Shown here one piece after another: positions 1-8,159 of a stretch of 64,000 nucleotides of DNA. Location of the stretch: contig DAOMFL010000006.1 of the NCBI GenBank assembly GCA_035429805.1, forward strand, positions 46,502 through 110,501. Direction: 5' to 3'. Every line of letters begins with the position of its first letter. The first letter of the stretch is position 1. Both the position numbers and the translations under genes were made by a program. The DNA is from JALORV01 sp035429805. GTDB lineage: Bacteria > Pseudomonadota > Gammaproteobacteria > Burkholderiales > Burkholderiaceae_F. Below the pieces are notes generated by a model. It searched no databases and was not told where the DNA came from. It saw nothing but the letters and a program-made list of their open reading frames with translations.

Positions 1-644
1 GCCCGTTACGACGGGCCGCGGTGTCGGGTGCGGCGTTTCCGGCTTCGCTGCAGGCGGAGATGCGGTCACGCGGGATCGACGCGTACCAGCTTTATGCGAC
101 GGCCGATGCGGGTGTGATCGCCTACGAGACTTCGGCGCGTTCTGGAATGGTGGTCAACGAAGACGTGCTGATCGAGATCGTGCGGCCGGGTACCGGTGAA
201 CCCGTGCCGGACGGCGAGGTCGGCGAAGTGGTCATCACTTCGTTTGATCCGCATCACCCCTGGATCCGACTTGCACTGGGTGATCTTTCGGCCATCATGA
301 CCGGGGCCTCGGCGTGCGGACGCACCAACGCTCGCATTCGCGGATGGCTCGGACGCGCCGACCAGACCACGAAGGTCAAGGGAATGTTCGTGCGTCCGGA
401 GCAGATCGCCGAAGTCGGCCGGCGTCATCCTTCGGTGAAGAAGCTGCGTCTTGTCGTGGGACGCAGCGGGGAAGTCGATGTGATGACCCTCAGGGCGGAA
501 TCGGCGGAGCGCGATCCTTCGCTCGCGGCGGCTCTGGGCGAGGCACTCCGGGTGGTGACGAAACTCGGCGGGACCGTGGAACTGGTAGCCCCCGGCGCAC
601 TGCCGAACGACGGCAAGGTGATCGAAGACACCCGCGCCCAGTGA
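1..644 (+). CDS. Phenylacetate-CoA ligase-like protein, C-terminal part
   Basis: The gene runs in from the left edge; the frame is open to base 3, so the GTG at 21 is internal rather than a start. About 213 residues remain. They show the C-terminal half of a PaaK-type AMP-forming acyl-CoA ligase: a YATADAG stretch like the adenylate-binding region, the GDLS segment, and a GRADQTTKVKGMFV hinge typical of the family. Such enzymes activate an aryl or acyl acid to its CoA thioester with ATP. Given the many acyl-CoA genes in the window it could feed acyl-CoA catabolism, but the substrate cannot be read from this fragment. The gene ends in TGA just before a strong hairpin terminator. Confidence 0.85.
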   Translation, partial: PLRRAAVSGAAFPASLQAEMRSRGIDAYQLYATADAGVIAYETSARSGMVVNEDVLIEIVRPGTGEPVPDGEVGEVVITSFDPHHPWIRLALGDLSAIMTGASACGRTNARIRGWLGRADQTTKVKGMFVRPEQIAEVGRRHPSVKKLRLVVGRSGEVDVMTLRAESAERDPSLAAALGEALRVVTKLGGTVELVAPGALPNDGKVIEDTRAQ

Positions 645-668
645 CGCGTTGCCTGAATGCCGGAAAGC

Positions 669-694
669 AAAACGGCGCCTGCGGGCGCCGTTTT
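669..694. terminator. Bidirectional hairpin terminator
   Basis: A perfect 11-bp stem (669-679 with 684-694) around a TGCG loop. The arms begin with AAAA and end with TTTT, so either strand gives a GC stem followed by U residues. It lies between the convergent ligase gene and DUF1801 gene and can serve both. Confidence 0.85.
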
Positions 695-709
695 CGCGTT
701 GGGCCGGTC

Positions 710-1420
710 CTAGTGCCGCCTTGTCGGCGCCTTTTTTGCGGCCGTCTTCTTGGTCGTTGAAGTCCGTGCCGTCGTGCGTGTCGCGGCGCGTGCGGGCGTG
801 CGCTTCGCCGGCCTTGCAACCGCCTTCGCGGCGGACTTGCGTGCCGGCTTGGCCTTGGTCACCGGTGGTGCACCGGTGGCGATGTCGATGGCCGCCATCA
901 TCGCGTCGCGCACGGAATTCGCCATCGCGTTGATCGCATCGGTCATTGTCGCAGCCGGCTTGGCTACGGGCAGCTTGACCGTGGTCGAGGGCGGCGCCGC
1001 GGCTTCCTCGTTGATGCCCCAGAGCTTCAGCAGTTCTGCCTGGGTCGGGACGGTACCCTGGGCCAGCCGCTGGCGTCTCGCAGCCACCGAGTCGCGAACA
1101 ATCTTCTCGACCACGTCCAGCGGCAGGCGGTTCAGATCCGAGAACTTGATGAAGCTCTTCGGCGCATTGACGCCCTGCAGCGCGTCCTTGTGCTTGAGTA
1201 CCACGTCCTTTTCCGCCACGTACAGCGACATGTGGCGGCGGCCGGATTCCAGGGCGAACAGCGGCCCGTCCAGTTCGTAGAAGGCGAGTCCGTAGCGCAT
1301 GCTTTCGCGCACTCCGCGGGCGGAGCGGCGAATCATGCTGCATAGGCGCGCCATTGCCACGCGACGGTCCGGCGGCAGGTCGCGCAGATAGGCGCCTACC
1401 GTCGAGGCAGTCGGGTTCAT
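710..1420 (-). CDS. DUF1801 protein with histone H1-like Lys/Ala/Pro tail
   Basis: 236 residues. Residues about 1-115 match the DUF1801 (YdhG/iron-chaperone-like) fold seen in many small bacterial proteins: an early RDLPPDRR helix, the MRYGLAFYELDGPLFAL strand region, then the SLYVAEKDVV and KSFIKFS segments. After a linker, the last 50 or so residues are almost only K, A, R, T and P with repeated AKPA/KKTA motifs, like bacterial histone H1-like proteins, which suggests DNA or polyanion binding. I chose the ATG at 1420 over 1426 because GGAGGA abuts the first ATG and sits at good spacing from the second. Function unknown. Confidence 0.8.
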   Translation of the reverse strand: MNPTASTVGAYLRDLPPDRRVAMARLCSMIRRSARGVRESMRYGLAFYELDGPLFALESGRRHMSLYVAEKDVVLKHKDALQGVNAPKSFIKFSDLNRLPLDVVEKIVRDSVAARRQRLAQGTVPTQAELLKLWGINEEAAAPPSTTVKLPVAKPAATMTDAINAMANSVRDAMMAAIDIATGAPPVTKAKPARKSAAKAVARPAKRTPARAATRTTARTSTTKKTAAKKAPTRRH

Positions 1421-1444
1421 GTGCATTCCTCCGGCGTACAGCGT

Positions 1445-1474
1445 CCGAAAACGCTGAATTTTAACGCTTTTCGG
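1445..1474. promoter_or_regulatory. AT-rich inverted repeat upstream of the DUF1801 gene
   Basis: CCGAAAA (1445-1451) and TTTTCGG (1468-1474) form a 7-bp inverted repeat. On the minus strand the centre contains TAAAAT, a possible -10 element for the DUF1801 gene whose start lies about 30 bases downstream. It could be an operator over a promoter or a weak terminator for the upstream lipoprotein gene. Confidence 0.3.
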
Positions 1475-1538
1475 GAAATGACTCGCGACGCTCCGGAGGG
1501 AGCGACCGAAACCGTCGCGCCGGAGGTCGGCGCAGGCG

Positions 1539-2135
1539 TCAGCCGGCGGCGCCCGACTTCGCCCGGTAGAAGATGAAGTCGGCCGAGAAGTCGACCCTCA
1601 GCAGCTGGTTCGCCTGTGCGCCCTGGCAGCTCTCGGGCGGCATTCCGCCGCGCGTCCTGACACGCTGCACATGAGTGATGCCGTCGAACGTGCCGGTGCC
1701 GAAACTGCGCGTCGTCATCAATACCCAGCGCAGGTCGGAGGCGTTCGGGGCGTCGTCGTAGGCCACGATCGTGGCCGTGAGCCGGCTGCCATCGTTGTGT
1801 TCGAACGAGAAATTGGCTCCGTGGCGCCCGACGGCCTTGCCGCTGCTGTCGAACAACTGCGCATCGGGCTGCCGGAAGACCCAGACGAACCCGCCGTCGC
1901 GCTTCTCACAGCGGAATATCTGCACTCCCTGCGCCGATAACTGCAGAACCGCCTCGCGATCGGACGGCGATTTGATCCGGGAAAAAAGTCCGAGGCTGGG
2001 CGCCGTCAACGATCCGCCCTTGACCGCAGGAGTCGTGGCGGTTGAAGCCGGGCCGACCGTGGCGCAGGCGGACAGCAGCAGTGCGCCGGCGGCACCGCCA
2101 AGGCGACCGCAAAGTGGCTTGAGCGCGATAGTCAT
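1539..2135 (-). CDS. DUF3455 domain lipoprotein
   Basis: 198 residues. The N-terminus has a hydrophobic segment ending in a LLLSAC lipobox (Cys about residue 24), so it is probably an outer-membrane or periplasmic lipoprotein. The body matches DUF3455: an LQLSAQGVQIFRCE strand, WVFRQPDAQLFD, the GRHGANFSFEH segment and RVDFSADFIFYRA at the C-terminus. This family is found in many proteobacteria and some fungi; no activity is established. It stands alone between DUF1801 and the moeA fusion gene, all on the minus strand. Confidence 0.8.
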   Translation of the reverse strand: MTIALKPLCGRLGGAAGALLLSACATVGPASTATTPAVKGGSLTAPSLGLFSRIKSPSDREAVLQLSAQGVQIFRCEKRDGGFVWVFRQPDAQLFDSSGKAVGRHGANFSFEHNDGSRLTATIVAYDDAPNASDLRWVLMTTRSFGTGTFDGITHVQRVRTRGGMPPESCQGAQANQLLRVDFSADFIFYRAKSGAAG

Positions 2136-2249
2136 CTTGTAGCTTCCTGGTGGCCCGATCGTACGCGCAACGGTCGGCGGCGTTGCCTCCGCGTCGACGC
2201 GAGGCGACGGCCCGCGCTGGCGCTGATGGCAAACGCTGCCGCGCGCAAC

Positions 2250-4229
2250 TTATGCAGGCGAAACCGAAGGCACACGAAAGCCCAGGGAAGCGAGTTCGGC
2301 GCGCACCTCCGGGTCAAGCAGCAAGGCCTGGAACGCCCGCACTGCCGGACGTTCGAGTCGCACAGTCGGCACGACGAAGTCGTACTGCTCTTCCTGCAAG
2401 GGAATGAAGCCAAGCCCGTAGTGTCGGGCGACAGTATCGATCGCGATTCCCCAGTCGGCGCGGCTCTGGGCGACCGCTACCGCGACGGCATTGTGCGACT
2501 TGGTCTGGGTGCCGTAGCCGGGAGGCCGTTTATCGCCGAGTCGCTGGTCGATGATGATGCGCGTGCCGCTTCCGGCATTGCGATTGACCATCACGCAGCG
2601 CGCGTCGCCCAGGGCCGTCGCCAGGGCCTCGTTGAGCGACTTTCCTTCGAAGCGGGTGTCGCCGCGCCGGAACACGAAACCCTGCATGCGTCCGTAGCCT
2701 GGCACGAGGGTGAGGGCGTCGGTCATCAATGGACGGTTGTAGGCGCCCGTTGCCGGATCCATCAGGTGGATGCCTGCGATGTCGCACTCGCCGCGTCTGG
2801 CCGCCGCCAGACCTCCCATGCTGCCGACGTTCATCAGCTTGGCCCGGATGCCCTGACGCATCAGCTTGCCGACCAGCAGGTCGAGCCCGACGCAGTGACT
2901 TCCGATGATCACGAGATCGGCGGGTTCCAGCTGTTCGCCGAGGAGGGTGACCGCGACGACGCTGTCGGCGTCCAGGATTTCCGTGTGCTGGTCAATGGCG
3001 ATGAAGCCGTCCGCGCCGCTGAATGTGGTGACCGAGCCCGAACCCTTGCCCATCGGATAGGCGAGATATCCCTCGGGTCCCTGCACCAGGCCGACCAGCA
3101 GATATTCGGTGCGCCCGCGCTCGGAGTTCACGCGCATCGGCAGAGTCGCCGAAACGGTGTGGCGGCGCTCGGGCGGCAGGCCGGCAAAGGCCCGGATTAC
3201 CGGCGCGAGGAACTCGTGGAAGGTGAAGATGGCCGACGTGGGAAACCCGGGCAGGATCACGACAGGCTTGCCGCCGGTGACGGCGAGGCAGATGGGCTTG
3301 CCGGGCTTCAGTGCGACGCCGTGGGCGACGACGCCGGGATCGCGCAGCGTATGCACGACGCGGTACGAGATGTCTCCGGCGCCCTTCGACGTGCCTCCGG
3401 AGAACACGACGACGTCCGACTCGAGGCCGCGTGCGAGCGCCGCCGCGAGCGCGGACTCGTTGTCGGCGATCACCCCGAGATGGACCGCAAGGCCGCCGAG
3501 TTCCTCGACGGCGGCCCCGATGATCGCGGCGTTGGAGTCGTACACGGCGCCGGGTCGCAGCGGTGAGCCCGGCGCCACGATTTCATTGCCGGTCGAGAAA
3601 ATGGCCACCCGCGGTCGGCGAAAGACCGTGCATTCGGGCAGTCCCAGCGCTGCGAGCACGCCGATCTCGCGCGAAGTGAGGCGCTGCCCGCCGCGCAACA
3701 CCGTCTCACCCCGCGCGATGTCGGTGCTCGCATAGCTTACGTTCTCACCGCCGGTCAGGGGGCGACGGGCCTCGACCATGCGCGCGTCGGCGGGACCGGC
3801 AAGCTCCGAATGCTCCACCATAAGGACCGCATCCGCGCCGCGCGGCAGCATGCCGCCGGTGGCGATAGGGGTCGCACGACCGCCGGTCACAGGCAGCGTT
3901 GGCACGATGCCCGGCGCGAGCACTTCGTCGTTGAGTCGCAGCGGCCGCGGAGTTTCCTCCATCGCGCCAAACGTGTCGCGCGCCTGCACTGCGAAACCGT
4001 CGACATTGGCGCGATCGAAACCGGGCACGTCGATGTCCGCCACGACATCGGTCGCAAGCACGCGACCGAGAGCGTTCGCGAGGAGGACCTTTTCCTCGCC
4101 CAGCGGCGCGAGCTTCAGGTGGCTGCGAAACTTTGCCGTCGCTTCGTCGCGCGAAACGACATTCAGGAACTGGGACTGTTCGGCGAGGGCTTGCGCGTTG
4201 CGTGCGCCGGATTCAGGAGCCGTCGACAT
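2250..4229 (-). CDS. Molybdopterin molybdotransferase MoeA fused to PBP-like domain
   Basis: 659 residues. Residues about 15-410 are a MoeA/gephyrin-E domain, which inserts molybdate or tungstate into adenylylated molybdopterin. Visible motifs are DVPGFDRANVDGFAV, the SGGTSKGAGD loop and LPGFPTSA. Residues about 430-659 form a periplasmic-binding-protein-like domain (PF12727 type) without a signal peptide, including IGSHCVGLDLL, CDIAGIHLMD and NAGSGTRIIIDQ. Such cytosolic domains probably sense or bind an oxyanion or cofactor intermediate. The frame is open well upstream, but the ATG at 4229 begins the conserved protein just after the stop of the other moeA (gap 14 bp), so the two are co-transcribed. 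The pairing suggests specialisation for the tungstate supplied by Tup, but that is inference. Confidence 0.88.
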   Translation of the reverse strand: MSTAPESGARNAQALAEQSQFLNVVSRDEATAKFRSHLKLAPLGEEKVLLANALGRVLATDVVADIDVPGFDRANVDGFAVQARDTFGAMEETPRPLRLNDEVLAPGIVPTLPVTGGRATPIATGGMLPRGADAVLMVEHSELAGPADARMVEARRPLTGGENVSYASTDIARGETVLRGGQRLTSREIGVLAALGLPECTVFRRPRVAIFSTGNEIVAPGSPLRPGAVYDSNAAIIGAAVEELGGLAVHLGVIADNESALAAALARGLESDVVVFSGGTSKGAGDISYRVVHTLRDPGVVAHGVALKPGKPICLAVTGGKPVVILPGFPTSAIFTFHEFLAPVIRAFAGLPPERRHTVSATLPMRVNSERGRTEYLLVGLVQGPEGYLAYPMGKGSGSVTTFSGADGFIAIDQHTEILDADSVVAVTLLGEQLEPADLVIIGSHCVGLDLLVGKLMRQGIRAKLMNVGSMGGLAAARRGECDIAGIHLMDPATGAYNRPLMTDALTLVPGYGRMQGFVFRRGDTRFEGKSLNEALATALGDARCVMVNRNAGSGTRIIIDQRLGDKRPPGYGTQTKSHNAVAVAVAQSRADWGIAIDTVARHYGLGFIPLQEEQYDFVVPTVRLERPAVRAFQALLLDPEVRAELASLGFRVPSVSPA

Positions 4230-4243
4230 GTGCGGACCCAGAT

Positions 4244-5488
4244 TCAGTCGTAGAGGTACACCGTGACGTCCGCACCGGGCCCATAGCCCTCGCACGGCGC
4301 CGGGACGATCACAAAGCCATCGGCCCGGGTCGTCGAAGAGAGTATCGAGGCTCCGCTGAGGGCGATCGGTTCGACCCGCCCATCGACGAGGCGAACGCGG
4401 CAGTAGTCGACCCGCCCGATCGCAGAAACGATCTTGCGCGCGACGACTGCCTGCATCGCGCGATGCGGCCAGTCCGAAGGTCGCCCGCCGAGCCGGCGAA
4501 GGGCGCGGCCCGCGAAGAAGTCGTAGGCGCACAGGCACGAGACCGGGTTGCCCGGCAGCAGAAACACCAGCACGTCGCCGATGCGGCCAAGACCTGCGGG
4601 ACTCGATGGCCGCATTGCAACGCCGTGAATCGCCAGTTCGCCGATCTCGTCGATCAGCCGCGGCGCGTAGTCTTCGCGGCCCACGCTGGAACCACCCGAC
4701 ACGAGGATCACGTCGGCCCCGGGCGCGAGCAAGGCCGCGCGGATCCGGTCGGGATCGTCACCGAGTCGCAGATGGGCCTCGAGCACGCCGCCGTCTCGGG
4801 CGATGAGGCCGCGCAGCATATAGGAATTCGAGTCGTAGACGTCGTACACGCCCTTCGGTGCGCCAGGAGCCTTGACTTCATAGCCGGTCACCAATACGCG
4901 CACGCGTGGTTGCCGCACGACGGTCACACGATCGAGGCCCAGAGAGGCCACGAGCCCGAGGTCCTGCGGGCGCAGGCGACGGCCGATGCCGAGCGCCGTC
5001 GATCCTGCCTTCAGGTCTTCACCACGATGGCCGACGTGCTGCCCCGGTGCGACGGGCCGGGTTACCACGATCTGACCGTCGGCCTCCGTCGCGAATTCCG
5101 CGGGGACCACCGAATCGACTCCGTCTGGCACCGGCGCGCCGGTCATGATCCGCACGGCCGAGCGAGGCGGGAGGCTGCCGACGAACGGCAGTCCGGGCAT
5201 GGCCTGGCCCAGCACACGAAACTCGAGCGGGTTGTATTCGCTCGTGCCGGCTGTTTCCGAACCGCGCAGCGCAAAGCCGTCCATCGCGGCCCGATCGAAG
5301 CCGGGTACGTCGAGCGGCGCAATGACCTCGGCTGCCAGGGTGCGGCCGCAGGCTTCTTCAAGCGGGATCGACTCCGTGCCCCGCTGTACCGCGTGCCGGT
5401 CGATCCAGTCGAGCACAGCCGACACTTCGCTGCGCTGTCGGAAGCCGTGCATGCGCACGTCGGCGATTGATCGGGGGACAGACTTCAT
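4244..5488 (-). CDS. moeA: Molybdopterin molybdotransferase MoeA
   Basis: 414 residues, the usual MoeA length. It ligates the oxyanion to MPT-AMP to complete the cofactor. Key segments are LDVPGFDRAAMDGFAL, MTGAPVPDGVDSVVPAE, SGGSSVGREDY (GGxSxGxxDY loop) and LLPGNPVSCLCAYDFF. It lacks the C-terminal binding-protein domain of its downstream partner. The ATG at 5488 is chosen because homology begins soon after; no clear ribosome site precedes it, so a start at 5452 is possible. Order on the minus strand is tupB-tupC-tupA-moeA-moeA fusion, which ties oxyanion import to oxyanion insertion. Confidence 0.9.
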   Translation of the reverse strand: MKSVPRSIADVRMHGFRQRSEVSAVLDWIDRHAVQRGTESIPLEEACGRTLAAEVIAPLDVPGFDRAAMDGFALRGSETAGTSEYNPLEFRVLGQAMPGLPFVGSLPPRSAVRIMTGAPVPDGVDSVVPAEFATEADGQIVVTRPVAPGQHVGHRGEDLKAGSTALGIGRRLRPQDLGLVASLGLDRVTVVRQPRVRVLVTGYEVKAPGAPKGVYDVYDSNSYMLRGLIARDGGVLEAHLRLGDDPDRIRAALLAPGADVILVSGGSSVGREDYAPRLIDEIGELAIHGVAMRPSSPAGLGRIGDVLVFLLPGNPVSCLCAYDFFAGRALRRLGGRPSDWPHRAMQAVVARKIVSAIGRVDYCRVRLVDGRVEPIALSGASILSSTTRADGFVIVPAPCEGYGPGADVTVYLYD

Positions 5489-5748
5489 GCAACGCACATG
5501 AACCGGGGGATGCGAGTTATGCCTGACCACCGGGGCATCGTGCAACGTCGCTGGACGCGAGACGGCCATCGACCCGGTGAAAGACGCGCAGCAACGGACG
5601 CCTCGCATCCATTGTCGCGCAACTCCTGCGCGCTCGCGGCGGGGTCAGTCCAGCGGTCCTGCAGAGGGCGGGCGCGGCGTCGTAGGGTCGCGGCCCCTCG
5701 CGCTTTGTGCGGCGAGGAGGGAGGGGGTATCCCCGCAACGGGCCTGCG

Positions 5749-6558
5749 CTACTGGGCCGCGTTGGGGAAAAAGAGCTGCTCTCCGCCGATCTTGTAGGCA
5801 GCGATCGACGACTGCCCGGCAGGCGAGATCAGCCAGTCGGCAAACTGCTGGGCCGGTGCGACCTTGACATGCGGATGCTTTGCGGGATTCACGACAATCA
5901 CGCCGTACTGATTGAAGAGGCGCTTGTCGCCCTCGACCAGGATTGTGAGATCGCCGCGATTCTTGAAGGAGAGCCAGGTACCGCGATCGGCCAGAACGTA
6001 GGCCCCTGTAGCCGTAGCCATGTTGAGTGCCTGTCCCATGCCGCAGCCGCATTCGCGGTAGCCGTCGCCGCGCTGGTTCGCCAGGCCCGCGGTGGCCCAG
6101 TACCGGTTCTCGGCGCTATGGGTTCCGCTCTTGTCGCCGCGCGAAATGAACGCGGCATTGCCGGCGCTGATCTTCTTGAACGCCGTTGCGACGTCGGCGC
6201 CACGTGTAGTGGCCGGATCGGACTTCGGTCCGATCAGCACGAAGTCGTTGTACATGACCGGAAGGCGCTTGAGCCCAAACCCCTCGGCGACGAACTTCTC
6301 CTCAGCTGGCTGATCGTGCACCAGCAGTGCATCGGCATCGCCGCGGCGCGCGATGTCCAGCGCCTGCCCGGTGCCGACCGCGACCACTTTCACGTCCAGG
6401 CCGCTGGCCTTTTTGAACTGCGGCAGCAGGTGCGCAAACAGCCCTGACTGTTCGGTGGACGTGGTCGAAGCCACCGTAATACTCTGCGCCGCCGCCGACG
6501 CGCTGACGGAGAAAAGCAGCGTACCCAGGAGGAATCTTGCGCGCGATCCGGAAGTCAT
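5749..6558 (-). CDS. tupA: Tungstate ABC transporter substrate-binding protein
   Basis: 269 residues with a cleavable signal peptide (SVSASAAA, cleavage near residue 24). The mature protein opens with ITVASTTSTEQSGLF; the TTSTxxSGL motif marks TupA/WtpA-like tungstate binders and differs from ModA. Other family marks are DALLVHD, MYNDFVLIGP, FISRGDKSGTH and ADWLISPAGQ. It would capture tungstate (perhaps molybdate) in the periplasm for the TupBC importer. ATG at 6558 has an AGGAGA site and overlaps the tupC stop as ATGA, so translation is coupled. Confidence 0.9.
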   Translation of the reverse strand: MTSGSRARFLLGTLLFSVSASAAAQSITVASTTSTEQSGLFAHLLPQFKKASGLDVKVVAVGTGQALDIARRGDADALLVHDQPAEEKFVAEGFGLKRLPVMYNDFVLIGPKSDPATTRGADVATAFKKISAGNAAFISRGDKSGTHSAENRYWATAGLANQRGDGYRECGCGMGQALNMATATGAYVLADRGTWLSFKNRGDLTILVEGDKRLFNQYGVIVVNPAKHPHVKVAPAQQFADWLISPAGQSSIAAYKIGGEQLFFPNAAQ

Positions 6559-7307
6559 TTCAGTTCTCCTGCGAGTGAAAGCTTCGAACTGGTCGCGGAA
6601 GTTCCCAACAGAAACTCCGCGGTGGGCAAATCGGAACATATGCGACCGCTGTCTAGGCAAACCACGCGGGTCGCAAGCCGTCCGACCAGTTCGAGGGTAT
6701 GGCTGCTGAAGACGAGCGTCTGCCGTCGCCCAGCCGCGAATTGACTGACCAGCGTTTCGACTTCCCGGCGCGCGTCCGGGTCGATGCTTGAGGTGGGCTC
6801 ATCGAGCAGCAGCACGTCCGTCGCTGAGACCCAGGCCCGCGCCAGCGCGACGCGCTGCTGTTGTCCGGCCGATAGCGACCGTGCGGTGCGCCGGGCCAGC
6901 GTGGCGAGTCCGACCCGCGCAAGCGCCTCGTTCGCCTGCTTGCAGGCGTCGCGCCAACGCGCGCCGCGCAGCCACAGGCCCAGGGCGACGTTGCTCTGTG
7001 CCGTCGCGCGCAGCATGTAGGGGCGCTGGAACAGCAGCATCTGTCGGGTCGTCGCGGGGCGCTGCACTGTCCCTTCGCTGGGCTCGATCAGCCCGTTCAG
7101 CACGCGCAGCAATGTCGTCTTGCCACTGCCGTTCGGCCCCACCAGTGCAACACGTTCGCCCGCGCGGATCGACACCTCTACGGACTCGAGTGCGCACGTC
7201 GATCCAAAGCGCACGCTGACCCTGTCGAGCTTGAACACGGTGCGCGCGGCAAGGTTCTCTTGCGCGGCAATCGGCGCTGCGCTCTCAAGATTGTCAGCCA
7301 GGTTCAT
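6555..7307 (-). CDS. tupC: Tungstate ABC transporter ATP-binding protein
   Basis: 250 residues. An ABC ATPase with Walker A GPNGSGKT (about residue 56), Q-loop LLFQRP, signature LSAGQQQR, Walker B VLLLDEP and the switch histidine in SSHTLEL. It drives import through TupB. It overlaps tupB upstream and tupA downstream by 4 bp each, so the three genes form one coupled transcription unit. The C-terminus is short, without the molybdate-binding MOP domain of ModC, which agrees with a Tup rather than Mod importer. Confidence 0.9.
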   Translation of the reverse strand: MNLADNLESAAPIAAQENLAARTVFKLDRVSVRFGSTCALESVEVSIRAGERVALVGPNGSGKTTLLRVLNGLIEPSEGTVQRPATTRQMLLFQRPYMLRATAQSNVALGLWLRGARWRDACKQANEALARVGLATLARRTARSLSAGQQQRVALARAWVSATDVLLLDEPTSSIDPDARREVETLVSQFAAGRRQTLVFSSHTLELVGRLATRVVCLDSGRICSDLPTAEFLLGTSATSSKLSLAGELK

Positions 7308-8041
7308 GCAACCCCGACTCGCGCGACCTGCGAGGTCGCTCCGTCCAGCTGCTCACGCCAGTTGCGCAGCACCGCGATCAGCCCGTTCAATACCAGTACC
7401 ACCGCCAGAAGCACGATGCCAAGAGCGATCGCGAGTGGCAGATCGCCTTTGCTGGTTTCCAGTGCAATCGTTGTGGTCATCACCCGGGTGAAACCTTCGA
7501 TGTTGCCGCCCACGATCATGACCGCGCCGACCTCGGAAATCGCACGCCCGAACGCGGCGATCAGAACGGTCAGCAGCGCGTAGCGCTCGTCCCATGCCAG
7601 CAGGAGGCTGCGCATGACCGGCGCCGCGCCCAGCGACGTCAGCTGCTCGCCATGCCCGCGATCGGCGTCGACGACGGCCTGAAGCGTGAGTGCTGTGACG
7701 ATCGGCGCCACCAGGATCGTCTGTGCCAGCACCATCGCCTGGAAGGAAAACAGCCAGCCGAGAAAGCCGAGCGGACCGGAACGCGACAGCAATAGATAGA
7801 CGAGCAGGCCGACGACCACCGAAGGCAGCGCCAGCAGCGTGTTGAGAACCGCCAGAACGACTCCGCGGCCGACAAAGCGGGAGACGCCGAGCCAGGCGCC
7901 TGCGAATACACCGAGTCCGAACGCAATCAGACACGCAAGCGCGCTGACCGCGAGCGAACGCCCGACCACCGAGAGCAATGCCGGGTCCAGCGAGATGAGC
8001 AACCGGAGCGCAGAGGTGGTCGCCTGGGAAATGGTGTCCAT
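7304..8041 (-). CDS. tupB: Tungstate ABC transporter permease
   Basis: 245 residues and about five membrane segments. It has the binding-protein-dependent permease fold, with the coupling-helix region ATSLGAAPVMRSLLLAW-like (EQLTSLGAAP) and the TupB-type SEVGAVMIVGGNIEGFTRV segment. First gene of the minus-strand Tup-MoeA unit; it ends 4 bp inside the tupC start. The frame also offers a TTG at 8062, but the ATG at 8041 is preferred; neither has a convincing ribosome site. The regulator gene starts divergently at 8160. Confidence 0.85.
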   Translation of the reverse strand: MDTISQATTSALRLLISLDPALLSVVGRSLAVSALACLIAFGLGVFAGAWLGVSRFVGRGVVLAVLNTLLALPSVVVGLLVYLLLSRSGPLGFLGWLFSFQAMVLAQTILVAPIVTALTLQAVVDADRGHGEQLTSLGAAPVMRSLLLAWDERYALLTVLIAAFGRAISEVGAVMIVGGNIEGFTRVMTTTIALETSKGDLPLAIALGIVLLAVVLVLNGLIAVLRNWREQLDGATSQVARVGVA

Positions 8042-8159
8042 CGCAGAGAGGATCGTAGGCAAGCGTGTCGGAATTCAGGCGGCGCCGGGCGGGACGCCTT
8101 AGGCAAATTGCTGCATATGTGGCGGCAGCGACGGGCCGGCTTTGCGGCAAACTTGCGCA
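8042..8159. promoter_or_regulatory. Divergent tup / regulator promoter region
   Basis: 118 bp between tupB and the divergently transcribed ModE-like regulator, the natural site for autoregulation and control of the tup-moeA unit. GCTGC and GCAGC arms flank a CATATG centre near 8111-8130, but no match to the E. coli ModE operator is clear. The position, not a motif, supports the call. Confidence 0.4.

Noticed and set aside
66..1343. 425-residue minus-strand frame over the ligase and DUF1801 genes
   Set aside because: Low-complexity Arg/Gly/Ala composition, no domain, and it is antisense to or out of frame with two clear genes.
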